Part shown: piece by piece, positions 11,895 to 22,817 of the stretch
How the letters are laid out: the number at the start of each line of letters is the position of its first letter
Numbering within the stretch: the stretch's first letter is position 1
Origin: Heterotrichella gracilis
Lineage: Eukaryota; Sar; Xanthophyceae; Tribonematales; Xanthonemataceae
Direction of reading: 5' to 3'
Assembly (NCBI GenBank): GCA_032358255.1
Contig: JAULBX010010988.1
Coordinates: 8,645-72,644, forward strand
Length of the DNA: 64,000 nt
Translations under genes and position numbers: made by a program
Notes under the pieces: model-generated
What the model was told of the DNA's origin: nothing
Databases searched by the model: none
What the model saw: only the letters and a program-made list of their open reading frames with translations

Positions 11895-14140
11895 CTACCA
11901 CCATGCCTGTGCCTGTGCTCTGCTGAGGAAGACGCTTGGCTTTGCCCCGTGCACGTAGCCCTTGGCAGCCGCAATCACCATGCACCGGTCGCTGCCCTGA
12001 AGGTGCGCCACATAAAAAGGCGTTTAATAAGTACATGAAACAAACAGACATATCAAACAGATTTACAACTATACAATCACATAAACGGATCAACAATTGT
12101 ACGCTGCTCATGTCGAGTACGAGGGTGTTGGTTGAGGAAGAACAGAGTGAGAGGTAGCCCACAATTATCAGCGGATAACTCAATTTAAAAATACAAAATG
12201 TGTGAACTGAGGGTGTAACCGTTCTGCACAAGCATCACTATGCCAATGGGCGCCATCCCCTCATGAATGAAAAGTAAAAAGTGGAAAGTGGAAAGTGGAA
12301 AGTGGAAAGTGGAAAAAGAAAAGAGAAAAATGAAAAGTGGAAAGGAAAACCTACCTGTAGGGGGACCACGCGCCCCATGGCCTGGCAGACTGCCTGGAAC
12401 AGGGTCCTCGGGCAAGTGCCCTGCTGCAATGTGCCTGCACTGCATCCCACCAGCTGGTGCAGGAGGGGGAGTAGGGTGTGCGTGAGCAAGAACTGGCTGG
12501 AGTCGGTGTAGTGGGGTCCAGTCACTGGGTTGGAGCTGGGTTTCCTGCCCTTGGGGGGCACCGTCGGGTGGGAGAGGAGGCTCTGGATGCCCTGGGTGAT
12601 GGTCTCGATCGCTCCACCCCTGGCCAACGCCTGATAAGAACAAAGGATATTGATCAGTTTAAACAGGCTCCTCATCTCCAGTACCAAACGCACCATGGTG
12701 TGTTAATCAGGTAACTTAGGATGAGACAGAGCAAGAGAGAGCCATTGTCAAAGACTGGTCCCTACCATCATGCTGTGTCCCTAAATAAATAAATAAGAAT
12801 ATGAGTACGCTCCTTAAATGTGTGTGAGAGTATAGTTGAGGAAGAGACAGAATGAGAGAGAGCCAGCCTCGGAGGCTGGTCATTCCCTCACGTGTTCCAA
12901 CCATTGTTGCGTTCCTACCATCACGCGCTTGAAATTCATCCATCACCTTCCCTACTACATGGGAATCTATATAAGGCTACAACCTCCTGAAGACAGGGCC
13001 TGCCGTCCAACCATTACCTGAAAGACCGGGGTTGCCAGCGCCATCGGCATGGCCATGACGCCCTTGGCCAGCGCCACCACCGCCCGCACATGCGCATCGC
13101 CCCTGCGCTGGACATGGTGGAGGTCTTTGCAGGCCGCAGAAAGCAGGGAGGCCACCACGCGCGCAGCATTCTGCGTAGGAAAAGGATAATCAATGAAAAA
13201 CGTGGACAAAAACAAAGTGAAGGAACAATACCACGCAACTATGCAGCAAGATGATCTGGCTTTGCTGCCGGTACGTTGTAATATATATATAATATAATAT
13301 ATGCAGCAAGAGCAAGCCGCACACAGCAGCGTGGTTAGCAGGTGCACAGCAAACTGCTTTAGGGTTTAGGGTTTACACTAATATGGTAGGGGAAACAGTG
13401 GACAGAAGGGCACTGCCCTTTTCTTGGCTCAATCCTCTTCCTTAACCAACGCGCCTGTTCAAGGACTGGTTGCGTAGATATTTAAGTATTTATTTATTTA
13501 CTTATTTAGGGTTTACACACTGCGGCATCATGCATGGTCAATACCACAGACAACAAATATGCAAGTGGACTTAAGAGCGCAATTGATTCTGATGATTTGT
13601 TTATCGAGACAGCATAAATGTCTTATATGACATGCTGCCTAATCCTGACCTGGCCCGCTGGTTTAGTTAGCAAGAGGAGGGTACTACTGCTTAGGGTTTA
13701 AGGTTAAGGGTTTAGGGTCTACCCTTGTGCGACCCCTACCTGCATGGCCAGCGTGTCTGCTTAGCGTTAGGATTGGGTCAAGGTTTAGGGTTTAGGGTTT
13801 ATGTTTACCTTTCTGCGACCCATACCTGCGTGGCCAGCCTGTCAGGCCCATCACTGGAGGTGCCCAAGTGGAGAGCATCGAGCAAGAGCCTGGTGGTGAT
13901 GGGGTCCTGCATGGCGCTGCGCAGGAACCTGTGGCTGCGCACCATGACCCTCATGAGGCGCAGGCCAGCGTTCCGCAGCGCCAGCTGGGTGCGCCTCAGG
14001 GCCTCCACCTCCAACGACAATGCGGGAAGCACATGCGTGCAGGGGTTCATTACCCCGAGGATTTGAGGTTGGATCATCGATGATCCACCATCGTCATGCC
14101 ATGCCAATTGCCTATACTGCCAGGGGCTGCGGCCATGCAT
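11895..14140 (-). CDS. Helical-repeat protein, 5'-truncated paralogue of the gene at 46026-51226
   Basis: Function not recognised. Exons in transcript order: 14140-13826 (start tentative), 13170-13018, 12630-12355, 11996-11895 (TAG), about 281 residues. The products parallel the plus-strand gene. EALRRTQLALRNAGLRLMRV and SHRFLRSAMQDP match its exon at 48779. HYTDSSQFLLTHTLLPLLHQ matches HYTDSAQFKLAHSLVPLLHQ. ARGGAIETITQGI matches ARQGAMEAIATGM. The counterparts of the partner's first four exons were not found upstream, and the first exon has no clear acceptor. I therefore used the ATG at 14140, which could equally be read-through of a lost intron. It may be a pseudogene: the last exon is short and unlike the partner's. 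Leucine/alanine-rich amphipathic helices suggest an ARM/HEAT-like fold, which is inference only. Confidence 0.55.
12265..12346 (+). repeat. (GGAAAGT)n simple repeat
   Basis: Tandem GTGGAAA units with decay into A-rich sequence. It lies in the last intron of the minus-strand helical gene, immediately downstream (in transcript terms) of the donor of exon 12630-12355. Confidence 0.9.
13733..13762 (-). repeat. Echo of exon 14140-13826 (3' end with donor)
   Basis: The block CTACCTGCATGGCCAGCGTGT repeats the exon end and donor at about 13820-13845 (CATACCTGCGTGGCCAGCCTGT). TTTAGGG units lie between the two copies. Confidence 0.75.
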
Positions 14141-14296
14141 TCAAAATTCGTCATTATGTTGTTACTTGTGTGATGCCCATATGGGCGTGTCTCCAACTCT
14201 TTTGCAGCCCCCAGGGACCCTGTTTTGTACCTAGGTCTCTACCACGAGTACTCTAGTGAAAGTTTCATAGAGCGTCAACATGCCGGATGTTGAATA

Positions 14297-14363
14297 CAAT
14301 ACATATGCATTCATGTTGCCAAATGCACCTGTTGCATTTGGCAACATGAATGCATATGTATTG
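14297..14363. repeat. Perfect palindrome: 31-bp arms, 5-bp loop
   Basis: The left arm 14297-14327 and right arm 14333-14363 are exact reverse complements around CCTGT. The right-arm sequence plus flank (about 37 bp, CAACATGAATGCATATG onward) is then repeated directly, giving two tandem copies over 14342-14416. It lies in the 0.9-kb spacer between the helical paralogue and the oxidoreductase gene. It could be a MITE remnant, a cruciform or a small-RNA hairpin; sequence alone does not decide. Confidence 0.92.
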
Positions 14364-14416
14364 TGTTACACTGCCAGGCAACATGAATGCATATGTATTG
14401 TGTTACACTGCCAGGC

Positions 14417-15057
14417 AAATGAAGGCCAACGGCTCCTATGTAATTTGCCAGACGTGCAGCAAAAGGAGCTGCTCGGTGTGTTTATTCCAGTAATTAGGTA
14501 ACGAAGGGAAAAAAAAAATTGGACAAAAAAGGCAATGATGCATCATGTGCCGCTCTCAGGGGCAGCAGGCAGTGTGCACGAATCAACACAGATCATATGA
14601 GAATCTCTGATGATAATTTCAACGCTGCCCTGTTGCATGAAGTTTGACGTGAGGTGTTAGCGCTCATGCATCAAGATGATCAGCCTGAGGGTGGAACTGC
14701 AGTGTGAAACAAGAAAACACGAGGGTCACACGCAAAGCAAGGTCATACACACTGGCCTGTCCCAAGCCTCCCAGGTCAGCGCCATGCCCATATATATACC
14801 GCATATGCATGCATGCGTTGGAAACTATGCGCAGCTGAGACAAACTTGCATGTCCGTTCCCGTAAATGGTGCTCAGAACTCAAGAAGGTCCATACAGTCC
14901 CGCTCTCCACCCCGAATTCCCATCCGCTTCCCGTGAAGCCGATGCTGATATCCCCCTCCACCCCCCCTGCACCCCATCCAGCTTATCCTGCTGCAGCGCC
15001 AGCCTTGGAAAACGAGGTCTATATTTGCATTACGCACCCCTGGAGAATTTCAACCCC
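14417..15057. other. Spacer and 3' flank of the oxidoreductase gene
   Basis: No gene seen. Bases 14926-14955 echo the end of the oxidoreductase coding region (CCCGTGAAGCCGATGCTGAT against CCCGTGACGCCGATGGTGAT at about 15068), without the stop codon context. Confidence 0.6.
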
Positions 15058-18000
15058 TCACTCGCTCCCCGTGACGCCGATGGTGATACCCGCCCCATTC
15101 AGCCGCTGCACCAGGGTACCCCCAAATGCAGATGCTGGTGTGAGCACGCCCCCCTTCACCACCCCCGCATCCCCATCAAGCTTGTCTTGCTCAAGAGCCA
15201 AGCACAGCCCCGCCTCCAGCAGCATGCGCGCAGTGTTCCAGTAGCCGAGGTCAAGGGGGCTCTGCGCAGTGAAGGAACATGTGAAGGTTTTGCCTTTAGG
15301 GTTTAGGGTATTAGGGTTTGCAGTGTAGGGTACGCCCCGCCTCCAGCAGCAGTGTTCCACTGGCCAAGGTCAAGGGGGCTCTACACCAAATGAGGGACAA
15401 TCGGGTTCAGGGTACATCATGAAGTAATATCTCATGATGTGGATCATGACAATCAGCAGCATGCATCAGTGTTCGTGAAGTTCACAGGCCAATCACTGTC
15501 TGATCATGTGTTTATCACTGTCTGATCACAAGCTGATCACTGTCTGATCATGGGCAAGGCATGTAGGAGGCCGATCACTGTCTAATCATGAGCTGATCAT
15601 TGTCTGTTCATGGGAATGGCATGCAGGAATCTGATCATTTAGTAAGGATCAGCGAGTTGCCGATCATAGGCATGGCATGCACAAAGGATGACTATAGGTG
15701 CCGATTCCCACTAGGATGAATGAGGGAAATGTGGTATCCCAGACTCCAACGTAGGGTCCCCCACCTTGATTTCGGCTGTGATTGTGTGTGGCTTCTCCCC
15801 TTCCTTGGCCTGTGTGGTTCCCACAAGAGTGCAGTGGGCGGAGGCAGACATCATAGCTTCACGGGAGGAGCCTACAAGAAATTGCAGGGTTTAGGCTTTA
15901 CCGCATGAGGTATTGGGAGTAGGTGTAGGGTTTGGAAATGAGGGTGTGGGAGTCATAGTGGAGGCACATCATGGGCTCACGAGATACAGAGAGGAACAGG
16001 GATGTAAGTTGAGGAATTTTCATGAATGGGGGCAATATTATAGTAAAACCAATGTTGAGGCATTGTCGGATTTAGAGTTCAGGATTGCCCTACCTTCGCC
16101 AGGGGCGGGCACCGCCTTCTTCAGCAGTGGGTGCAGGAAGCGCAGGGTGAGCAGCCAGCCACCCAAGGCCAGGCCAATGCTGCTGGCGTATGATGAGATT
16201 GCCCCCCCTGAGGGGACTACCTCGGTGTAGGTCAGGGAGGAGTCAGCTGCAAGGGAGAAAGTTGATATCAGTGATTGTTACAAAGCAAAAGTCGCTAATT
16301 TGCTTCTCTGGAGGGACCCCGAGGCCACAGTGGCCAGATTCCAGTATCGCCTAGCTTCAAAAAGGACGATTGCGGCGCAAAAGAACCCTAAATGGTGAAG
16401 AGTAACTAGTAAGAATAACTAACATGCAAAAAGGGTTGTCCCTTCCTTGCACCCACCATATTTGTCCCCCGTCAGCGCAACGCTGCGCCGCATGACAGGG
16501 TCGTTAACCGCCTGCATGGGGAAAGGAGACACATATCCCTGCACATCGGGGCTCCATCCGTAGCCAAACTGCATGGGCTGGAAGGGGCGCCTGCAGCCAA
16601 TATAAACACAACACTTGCCAGCGACATGCGCTGCACGGATGCGGTGCCATTTGTGCCTAAAGTCGATGGACTTGCTCAGCAGCTAGCGGCAAGTGGATAT
16701 GGCTGTGGAAGTAATGCTCACCTGGTAGAAATGAACACTTGGCTGCAAGTCATGTTTGAACAGTTGTCGTTAATAACATTGTAAAGCGACTGGTGAGGAA
16801 TTAAGGGTTTAGCACCCTAAACCCTAGCCTCCAGATCCCCAAGCACCACTCACCCTGCCCCTAGCGGAGCCAGCACATTGACATTCTTGCATGCCGCGAG
16901 CTCCTCAAAACCCTATACCCTCCTACCGTAAACCCTAGCCTCCACATCCCCAAGCACCATTCACCCTGCCTCTGGCGGCGCCAGCACCTTGACCATTATT
17001 TCTGACGCTGTTTTCAAGGGAGAGTATCATCACAAAACGATGGGGATGTAACACCACTCACCCTGCCTCTGGCGGCGCTAGCACATTGACATTCTTGCAT
17101 GCCTTGAGCTCCTCCGGGGTCTCTGTTGCCAGCATGTTGAAGATTGAGGCCATGGTGCCCCCGCTGGCTGTGGACCCCTTGAGACGCACCAGGTGGGTCA
17201 CAGAAGCCAGCTTGCTGCAAAAAAAGGGTGAAACGGGTGCATGTTGGAGATACATTTGGTGCACAATGGGTGGAAATTTGTGCGTGAGGCTAACAGTTGA
17301 GTGAGGTGTGTGGCAGAAATTAGCAAGGTACATATGGTGCCCGAAATAGCTTGCTGCAAGAAGGGTGGAAACAGGTGGGTGATGGACAGCATTTTGCCGC
17401 AACAAGAGCGGAATTCTATGTTATGTCGCCTGTGGTGGTGGTGACAAAAAGAGCAAAATCAAACCAAATCTGAGTACTGTCTGCATGGCCCCTCACCACT
17501 GTCATGCGCAGCACCAAAAAAAGCACCCACACCACCTGCCAGACCCCTTGATTGCGTGCTCTCCAGCACCCACAGAAACACGCCACCACCCACCATACCC
17601 CCACCACCCCTTCCCTCTTACCTGCCAAACTGCTTGATTGCCTGCTGTCCCAGCACCCACACCCCCATGTCTGTGGGGATGCTGTCGAATCCACAGCAGG
17701 GCACAATGCGCAGGCCCTTAGCTGCCGCCTGCTGGTGGTATTTTGCAATCATGCGCCGCACCCAGCACACCTCGCCTGCACGCAACGATTTATGGTCATT
17801 GCATGTTTCAATTCTACTCCCAACTTTTTAAACCGGAAATTTCTTTCAGTAACATCTGCTCATTTTATGGCTAAAAGTTTGGTAAAAGGGGCATGCTGCG
17901 CAGGCCCTTAGCTGCCGCCCGCTGGTGGTATTTTGCAATCATGTGCCACACCCAGCACACGTCGTTTGCGGCCAAACAATTGCAAATTGTATTGTGTTCC

Positions 18001-19833
18001 AGATTGTTGAAAGCAAACAGGGCTTTCTTTACTCAGTTTTCCTTAGATTTTACTTCGAAAAATGTCTAGAAAAGCCAGACCGTGGATGCCCTGTTGGTGG
18101 TACTTCTCAGGATTATGCCATGCTCGTCTCAAGTTCACCCATAACCCTCCCGACCAATTCTCATGCTACACCCGCCCCCACTCCCCATCTGTGATGTCGC
18201 AGTAATGACTGCCCATGCGCACACAGGCATCCACCACAGGTGTGCCATTCAGCGCATGCGTGACCTTGTGTGCTGCAGGCCAGTCTATCAGGGGAGGCCT
18301 GGTCACTAAGGCCAGCCCGTAGTACATCTATCACAAAACCCACTAAAACCCTAAACCCTACAACCCTATACCCCACCTGTGATGTCGCAGTAGTGGCTGC
18401 CCATGCGCACGCAGGCGTCCACCACCGGAGTCCCATGCAGCGCAAAGGGGCCGGCGGTAGACAGCGTGACTTGGGTGCTGCTGGCCAGCCTGTCAAGGGA
18501 GGACTGGTCGCTGAGGTCTGCCAGCAGGATAGGCACCTCCTAAAACAAGGGGGGAGAGGGGGGGTGTGGAATTATGAGTTGTATAGGATTTACAATGCAG
18601 AATGCCAGGGGGACTAGATAGGTCCTAACCTAGTCCCCCTGAGACGCTGCTTGTCCTTGACTAGGTGTGCTGGAGTGGAGTTGGAAAGAGGAGGGATATT
18701 GCTGCTGTGCTGGCCAGTCTGTCAAGGGAGGACTGGTCGCTGAGGTCTGCCAGTAGGATGGGCACTTCCTGAAGCAAGGGAGTGATGCTAAACTAGAGGA
18801 TGATCATAAAATAACTACAAGCGCTATGCTGCCTGTCCTTGTTGTATCCCATCATAACAGGGCACAACCAAAGGCTTGGTGTAGCCTAACCATCTGGGTA
18901 CCCAAAAAGGACACCTTATATATACAGCAGCGGCTTTATGCACCCGTTACCTTGACGCGGGGTTGGTCAGCTCCTGCCCTGCGCAATGATATAAACCCTA
19001 AACCCTAAGTCCACACAGCTAGGTTAGAAGCCCTGAACCTTAATCCACACCTTGACGACAGGGTTGATCTTGGTCAGCTCCTGCCCAGCCCATGGTACGA
19101 ACTCATACACCAAAACCCACACAGCTAAGGGTATAGACCCTGAACCCTAATCCACACCTTGACGCCAGGGTTGATCTTGGACAGTTCCTGCCTCAGCGCC
19201 TCAAGCTTGGGCTGGCTGCGACCCGCCATGGCCCACCGCACCTCACCCTGCAGGGAGAGGGGGGGTTTGTTGACGGTGATGGTGGTACCCAAACGGTGTG
19301 GTGGCGGTGATGGTGTTACCCACATGTGGTGGTGGTGGTGGTGGTGGTGGTGGCAGAACAGATGCGGTGGTGGTGGAGGTGGTGGTGGAGATGATGGAGG
19401 CGGCGATGGCAGGACAAAGGACAGTTGTGGTGGGGTTACGCAGGTGTGGTATGTGGCAGTGCGTGTAGTGGCACTGGTGGCACCAAAGTTTGTGGTGAGG
19501 AACTAGGCAGGGAGACAGCTGTTGGTGTGAGGGGAGGAGTACTGGGTACCACCTTGTTCAACGCAAAGGCGAGTTTTGGGTTGCTTGCAAACCTTGTTCG
19601 TGCCGAGCACAACACCACGGTTTCTGGCTCTGGCTATGGCATGGGTGCAGATGCATGCATGCATCTCATCCAGCTGACCCAGTGTGAGGGACTCGCTGTG
19701 GACGACCTCGTGCAGTAGCCACCAAACATAACTTTCTCACCTGATAGTGTGTGGCCAGGTGCTCGCACACCAGCCTTCCAGTGAACCCTGTGGCTCCCCA
19801 TATCACGATCTGGTGTGGTCGAGTAGCAGCCAT
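15058..19833 (-). CDS. Saccharopine dehydrogenase-like oxidoreductase (SCCPDH / enoyl-reductase-like family)
   Basis: Predicted NAD(P)-binding oxidoreductase of the family containing animal SCCPDH and bacterial trans-acting enoyl reductases; the substrate is unknown. Nine exons close exactly: 19833-19741, 19247-19158, 18539-18377, 17775-17622, 17214-17062, 16590-16457, 16246-16094, 15871-15765, 15261-15058, giving 416 residues, a usual length. Residue 1 starts MAATRPHQIVIWGATGFTG, a Rossmann fold with GATGFTG near residue 13. ADLSDQSSLDRLA and TAGPFALHGTPVVDAC follow. The C-terminal KGGVLTPASAFGGTLVQRL is the family's typical ending. A GGAISSYASSIGLALGGWLL stretch resembles the hydrophobic segment by which relatives attach to membranes or lipid droplets. 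Saccharopine reductase activity should not be assumed. Introns are large, full of echoes, and carry TTTAGGG units. Confidence 0.93.
15333..15387 (-). repeat. Echo of SCCPDH-like exon 15261-15058 (5' end)
   Basis: On the plus strand CGCCCCGCCTCCAGCAGC, then TGTTCCAC and AAGGTCAAGGGGGCTCT match the exon start at about 15209-15263. The copy lies about 120 bp upstream (transcript sense) of the true acceptor. Telomere-like TTTAGGG units at 15297-15318 separate copy from original. Confidence 0.88.
15440..15660. repeat. Tandem array of CACTGTCTGATCA-type units in intron 8
   Basis: At least five diverged units (TCACTGTCTGATCATG, TCACTGTCTGATCACAAGC, TCATTGTCTGTTCATGGG and others). They alternate with GGCATGTAGGA/GGCATGCAGGA spacers. 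The array lies in the last intron of the oxidoreductase gene. Confidence 0.88.
15959..15994 (-). repeat. Echo of SCCPDH-like exon 15871-15765 (5' end)
   Basis: GAGGCACATCATGGGCTCACGAG resembles GAGGCAGACATCATAGCTTCACGGG at about 15841-15865. The acceptor is degraded. Confidence 0.6.
16846..16994 (-). repeat. Two echoes of SCCPDH-like exon 17214-17062 (3' end with donor)
   Basis: Copies at 16846-16909 and 16958-16994 repeat the exon end and donor found at 17056-17110 (ACTCACCCTGCC, then GGCGGCGCCAGCACCTTGAC). Each is followed by CCCTAAA/CCCTAGCC-type units. With the original this makes three copies. Confidence 0.9.
17897..18125 (-). repeat. Echoes of SCCPDH-like exon 17775-17622 (5' end)
   Basis: Bases 17897-17970 closely match the exon start at about 17707-17775 (CGCAGGCCCTTAGCTGCCGC, GGTGGTATTTTGCAATCATG). 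A much more decayed third copy is visible at about 18083-18125 (GATGCCCTGTTGGTGGTACTT). Confidence 0.85.
18180..18310 (-). repeat. Near full-length echo of SCCPDH-like exon 18539-18377
   Basis: From TGTGATGTCGCAGTAATGACTG to about 18310 this follows the whole exon with many substitutions and a deletion. It is the oldest-looking and longest echo in the window. Confidence 0.85.
18700..18777 (-). repeat. Echo of SCCPDH-like exon 18539-18377 (5' end with acceptor)
   Basis: TGCTGGCCAGTCTGTCAAGG to GGGCACTTCCTGAAGCAAGG matches 18477-18550 closely. In transcript sense its acceptor reads ...TTCAG|GAAGTGCCC, so it could still work as an acceptor. Confidence 0.9.
18946..19100 (-). repeat. Two echoes of SCCPDH-like exon 19247-19158 (3' end with donor)
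   Basis: ACCTTGACGCGGGGTTGGTCAGC at about 18948 and ACACCTTGACGACAGGGTTGATC at about 19053 repeat the exon end and donor at 19153-19190. A telomere-like stretch (AAACCCTAAACCCTAA and relatives) follows each of the three donors. Confidence 0.9.
19326..19405 (+). repeat. (GGT)n simple repeat in intron 1 of the oxidoreductase gene
   Basis: Imperfect GGT/GGTGGA run. On the transcript strand it is an ACC-rich pyrimidine-rich tract. Confidence 0.9.
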
Positions 19834-20873
19834 CGAAGTGAGAAGGCTCGTCGCTGGCTGCTGGTAGAAGGGAATCAGACAGCTGGATACTGGAATATAA
19901 TATATCCTTGTGTCCCGTTGCACTACAGGTGGGCGAACTTAGTCTGCCGTATGGCTCTGTGTACTTGGCAAAGTGAGGGATGGTAGTGACCGCGCTTTCC
20001 TTAACACATACGTTTTGTGGGTGTGAGCTGTGCAGGGAATAGTGTTTTGAGCTGTGGACCAAGTGAAGAGTACAGCTTTGGGTTTGGTGAAACCCGTCCA
20101 AGGGTGCTTGCAAAGCAGCTGAAGGGCACCTGGGAGCATTTTGCAACCCTTTACAAGATTTTGTCTGGGACTCCAGCGGGGATTGGAATCATCCCCGATA
20201 TTACCCTAAAAATCTGGAGCCCATAATTATGAAAAAATGTCAATAGGAGTCACTTTTGAGCAGACACAGTGGAGTATAACAGACCAGTGTGCAGTCACGA
20301 TGGATATGATATATTGTAGCCTCATGGCCGCTTCACTCTAACAACCCATATATGTGGGTTCCACCCCCTTGGGCTAGTCAGCGATGTCCAATGCTGAGTT
20401 AGAAGCCAAACCCGCTGTATGACACAGGCCTATCACTGGTGATACTTATGTACCAACAATTCCATAACAGCAATTCTCAGCCAAGATTGTACAATACAGA
20501 CTGATAACCCACTCACATGAGGTTCCCTTTAAAGGTCTGTGGCCCCACGCAACCACGTGACAATGTTCAAGGTATAGAAATGGAAAGAAAAGTAAATTTG
20601 TGCAAAAATCCAATTTCTAGAAAGCGGCAATAGCAAAGGTGGACAGCCCAGGAATAAAAGTGTCATGAACCCCATCCCACAGGCTGGGAGATCAGCTGGG
20701 AGGTCCCGGGATATCGAGCAGAAATCGATGGACTGTTCAAAATTGGCAGTCATTACGACCCCACGCAGAATAAATAAACCCTCACTATGAATCCTTTCAT
20801 ATTGAGCATACTAGAGTGCACAGCGCTAACACAAAGGGCACTGATTTATCGGACTCTGCCTTGGAAGCACCAA
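19834..20873. other. Spacer between two minus-strand genes
   Basis: Upstream region of the oxidoreductase gene and 3' flank of the mTERF gene. No exon-like sequence was identified, and no telomere-like arrays or echoes stand out. Confidence 0.55.
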
Positions 20874-22658
20874 CTACCTCTTACCAAACTCTGCAAACCT
20901 AGCCATATACAGCTCGTACTCTGCTAACGTCTCCCCTGCACGTTCACAGAACTCAAGATCCGTGCTCTTGAATAATGGCGTCACACACATTCCCACCTCG
21001 CCGTTCTTGGATCCCATGCCCTGGTTCTTCCCCCTCCTTGACGCAAATGCCCCCTCCACCCCCTTCTCCTTCACCAAATACCATCTGGCATGCACAAGCT
21101 GCAGGCTGCGCTCCAGAAGCACTTTGCCACCTTTCAACACCTGCTTTGGAGTTAGCTGCATGACCCCATGCAGCAGCACCAGCCGCACACGCAGTTTGTC
21201 CAGGTTGTAGGCCCTCACGGTGACGCCACTGCTCGCAGTGGCTACAAGCATGCCAAGCTCCACTTGGCTCCACCCATACTCCTCCACAAACATGCGCTGC
21301 TTGGGCGTCAGGTTATTCTCTAGGTTCATTGAGAATAGGCCTGGGGTGCCCCACAGCACAGCAAGCAGACGCTCACGGGGGACATAGTACTCCGACACCA
21401 AAGCCTCCGCCATTCCCCGCAGCCTATCAACCGGCACACACAGCGTTCGGCACCCACCACACCGCATGCAAGTAGCCAACTGGCTCAGGCTCAAACCCAT
21501 CTCATGCTGCATCCACATCAACGCCGGAGCAAAGATATTGCAAAAACGTTTTAGACATGACCCCCTCAAAATATTGTTTTCAATAGTTTCAAACTGATCG
21601 AAAACTGATCAGACGTTCGTGACGCTCGTCTAGGCCTGATCCAAGTTCGCCAAACGTCATCAAAGTTCAATTTGACGTCGTTACAAGTCGTTACAAGTCA
21701 TCCGACCGTTACGATTCCGAGTTTGATCAGTCCCAACAAATAATTATGGGGGGTCATGTCTAAACGTTTTTGCAATAACTTCCGGCATATTCTTTGCGCA
21801 GTAGCGAAATATGTCATTGCCATAGCGAGCAAGCTGCTTCTGCGCCTGGGAAGGGGTCAGCCCATGCTTCTGCAAAAACTCCATTATTGCCGTGACCTTG
21901 TCAATAGTGGCGGATCCGTATCCGGAGTAGGTGCGTAGCATCATGGCATTGATCTGCCGCTGAGGCCAGCCATTGGCGGCCAGGTACTGCACCAGCTGTT
22001 GATAAGTGTCCGAATGGGCAACCAGCAGCAGTTTGGGTGCACGCAGGATGGCCTGCACCAGCTGGTCGGGCGGGAAGTGCTGAAGGTGACGAAGGGATGC
22101 CCATATGATCTCCGGCGATGTCCTCAGCAGGTCAGGGCATTTACGGAAGACCAACAGCAGCTCAGCCTGAGTCAGCCCAACAGACAGCAGCTGCATCCCA
22201 ACCGCCAGAAACTCCTCGCCCCTGGTGCACATTGCGGGGAACCTGCCGGCAATCTCCCGGCGCTCGATGCTGGAAAATCCAAAACCCTCCAAAACCCTAG
22301 CTGTCTGCTCCAGCAGCGCCCAGTCACGTGCCAACGCGGATGGGTTGGCGGTCAGTAGCTTAACAGCTTCCTTGGCGCTGTAGCCGCCTGGGCCCAACAC
22401 CCACTCCAGCACCGCCCCAGCATTCTCCACTGCACCCCCCTCTTTACCCCTTTTCGCTCGGACCATTAGTTTCTGTGCGCTGCGCATCTTGCTGTACAGC
22501 TTGTAGGTGGTGGCTTTGTCCAACTGCAGCCGCTGGAGCAGCAGTGCAGCCATGCCCTCGCGCTGTGGGTCGTCAGGTGCGGGTTGCTGTTGTGGTTGTG
22601 CTGGGACAGCAGACAAGGCCCGCAGCTGGGATGTGTGGCGAGTGGGGTGGGTGGGGAT
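20874..22658 (-). CDS. mTERF-like protein, coding sequence interrupted by an inverted-repeat element
   Basis: mTERF proteins bind nucleic acid in mitochondria or chloroplasts through stacked two- or three-helix repeats. The segment from 22658 (acceptor TTTAG at about 22659) to 21776 and the segment from 21535 to 20874 (TAA) each read as mTERF repeats: LLLVFRKCPDLLRTSPEIIW, LLSVGLTQAEL, MFVEEYGWSQVELGMLV. Between them sits a 238-bp element with TA flanks. Read directly, the first half stops at 21744. Removing the element with one TA restores a 515-codon reading frame (PEVIFAPALMW across the join). The first ATG in this exon is at the GMAALLLQRL block, and the true 5' exon is unresolved. An ATG exon at 22894-22818 looks like a transit peptide but ends in the wrong phase. 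Without RNA it is unclear whether the gene is active. Confidence 0.82.
21538..21775. mobile_element. 238-bp inverted-repeat element with TA target duplication (MITE-like)
   Basis: The ends are inverted repeats of about 28 bp beginning TTGCAAAAACGTTT. They run to the ATGACCCCC block and differ by one inserted T. TA dinucleotides at 21536-21537 and 21776-21777 look like a target-site duplication, as left by Tc1/mariner-type elements. No ORF for a transposase is inside, so it would be non-autonomous. It interrupts the mTERF-like coding sequence exactly where an intact frame is otherwise predicted. No GT-AG pair would splice it out precisely. Confidence 0.9.
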
Positions 22659-22817
22659 CTAAAGCAAGCGAGGAAATGATGTCAGCACGTGGATGATGTG
22701 GTCAGATCCAGTTCTAGAGGGCTCAACTTAGGAAAACGAGTTGAGATAAAAGCCGCGGGTGAATCTGAGGTTTGTGAGCATGACGTGTGCAGGCAGCGGT
22801 TTAAGAGAGTGGCTTAC

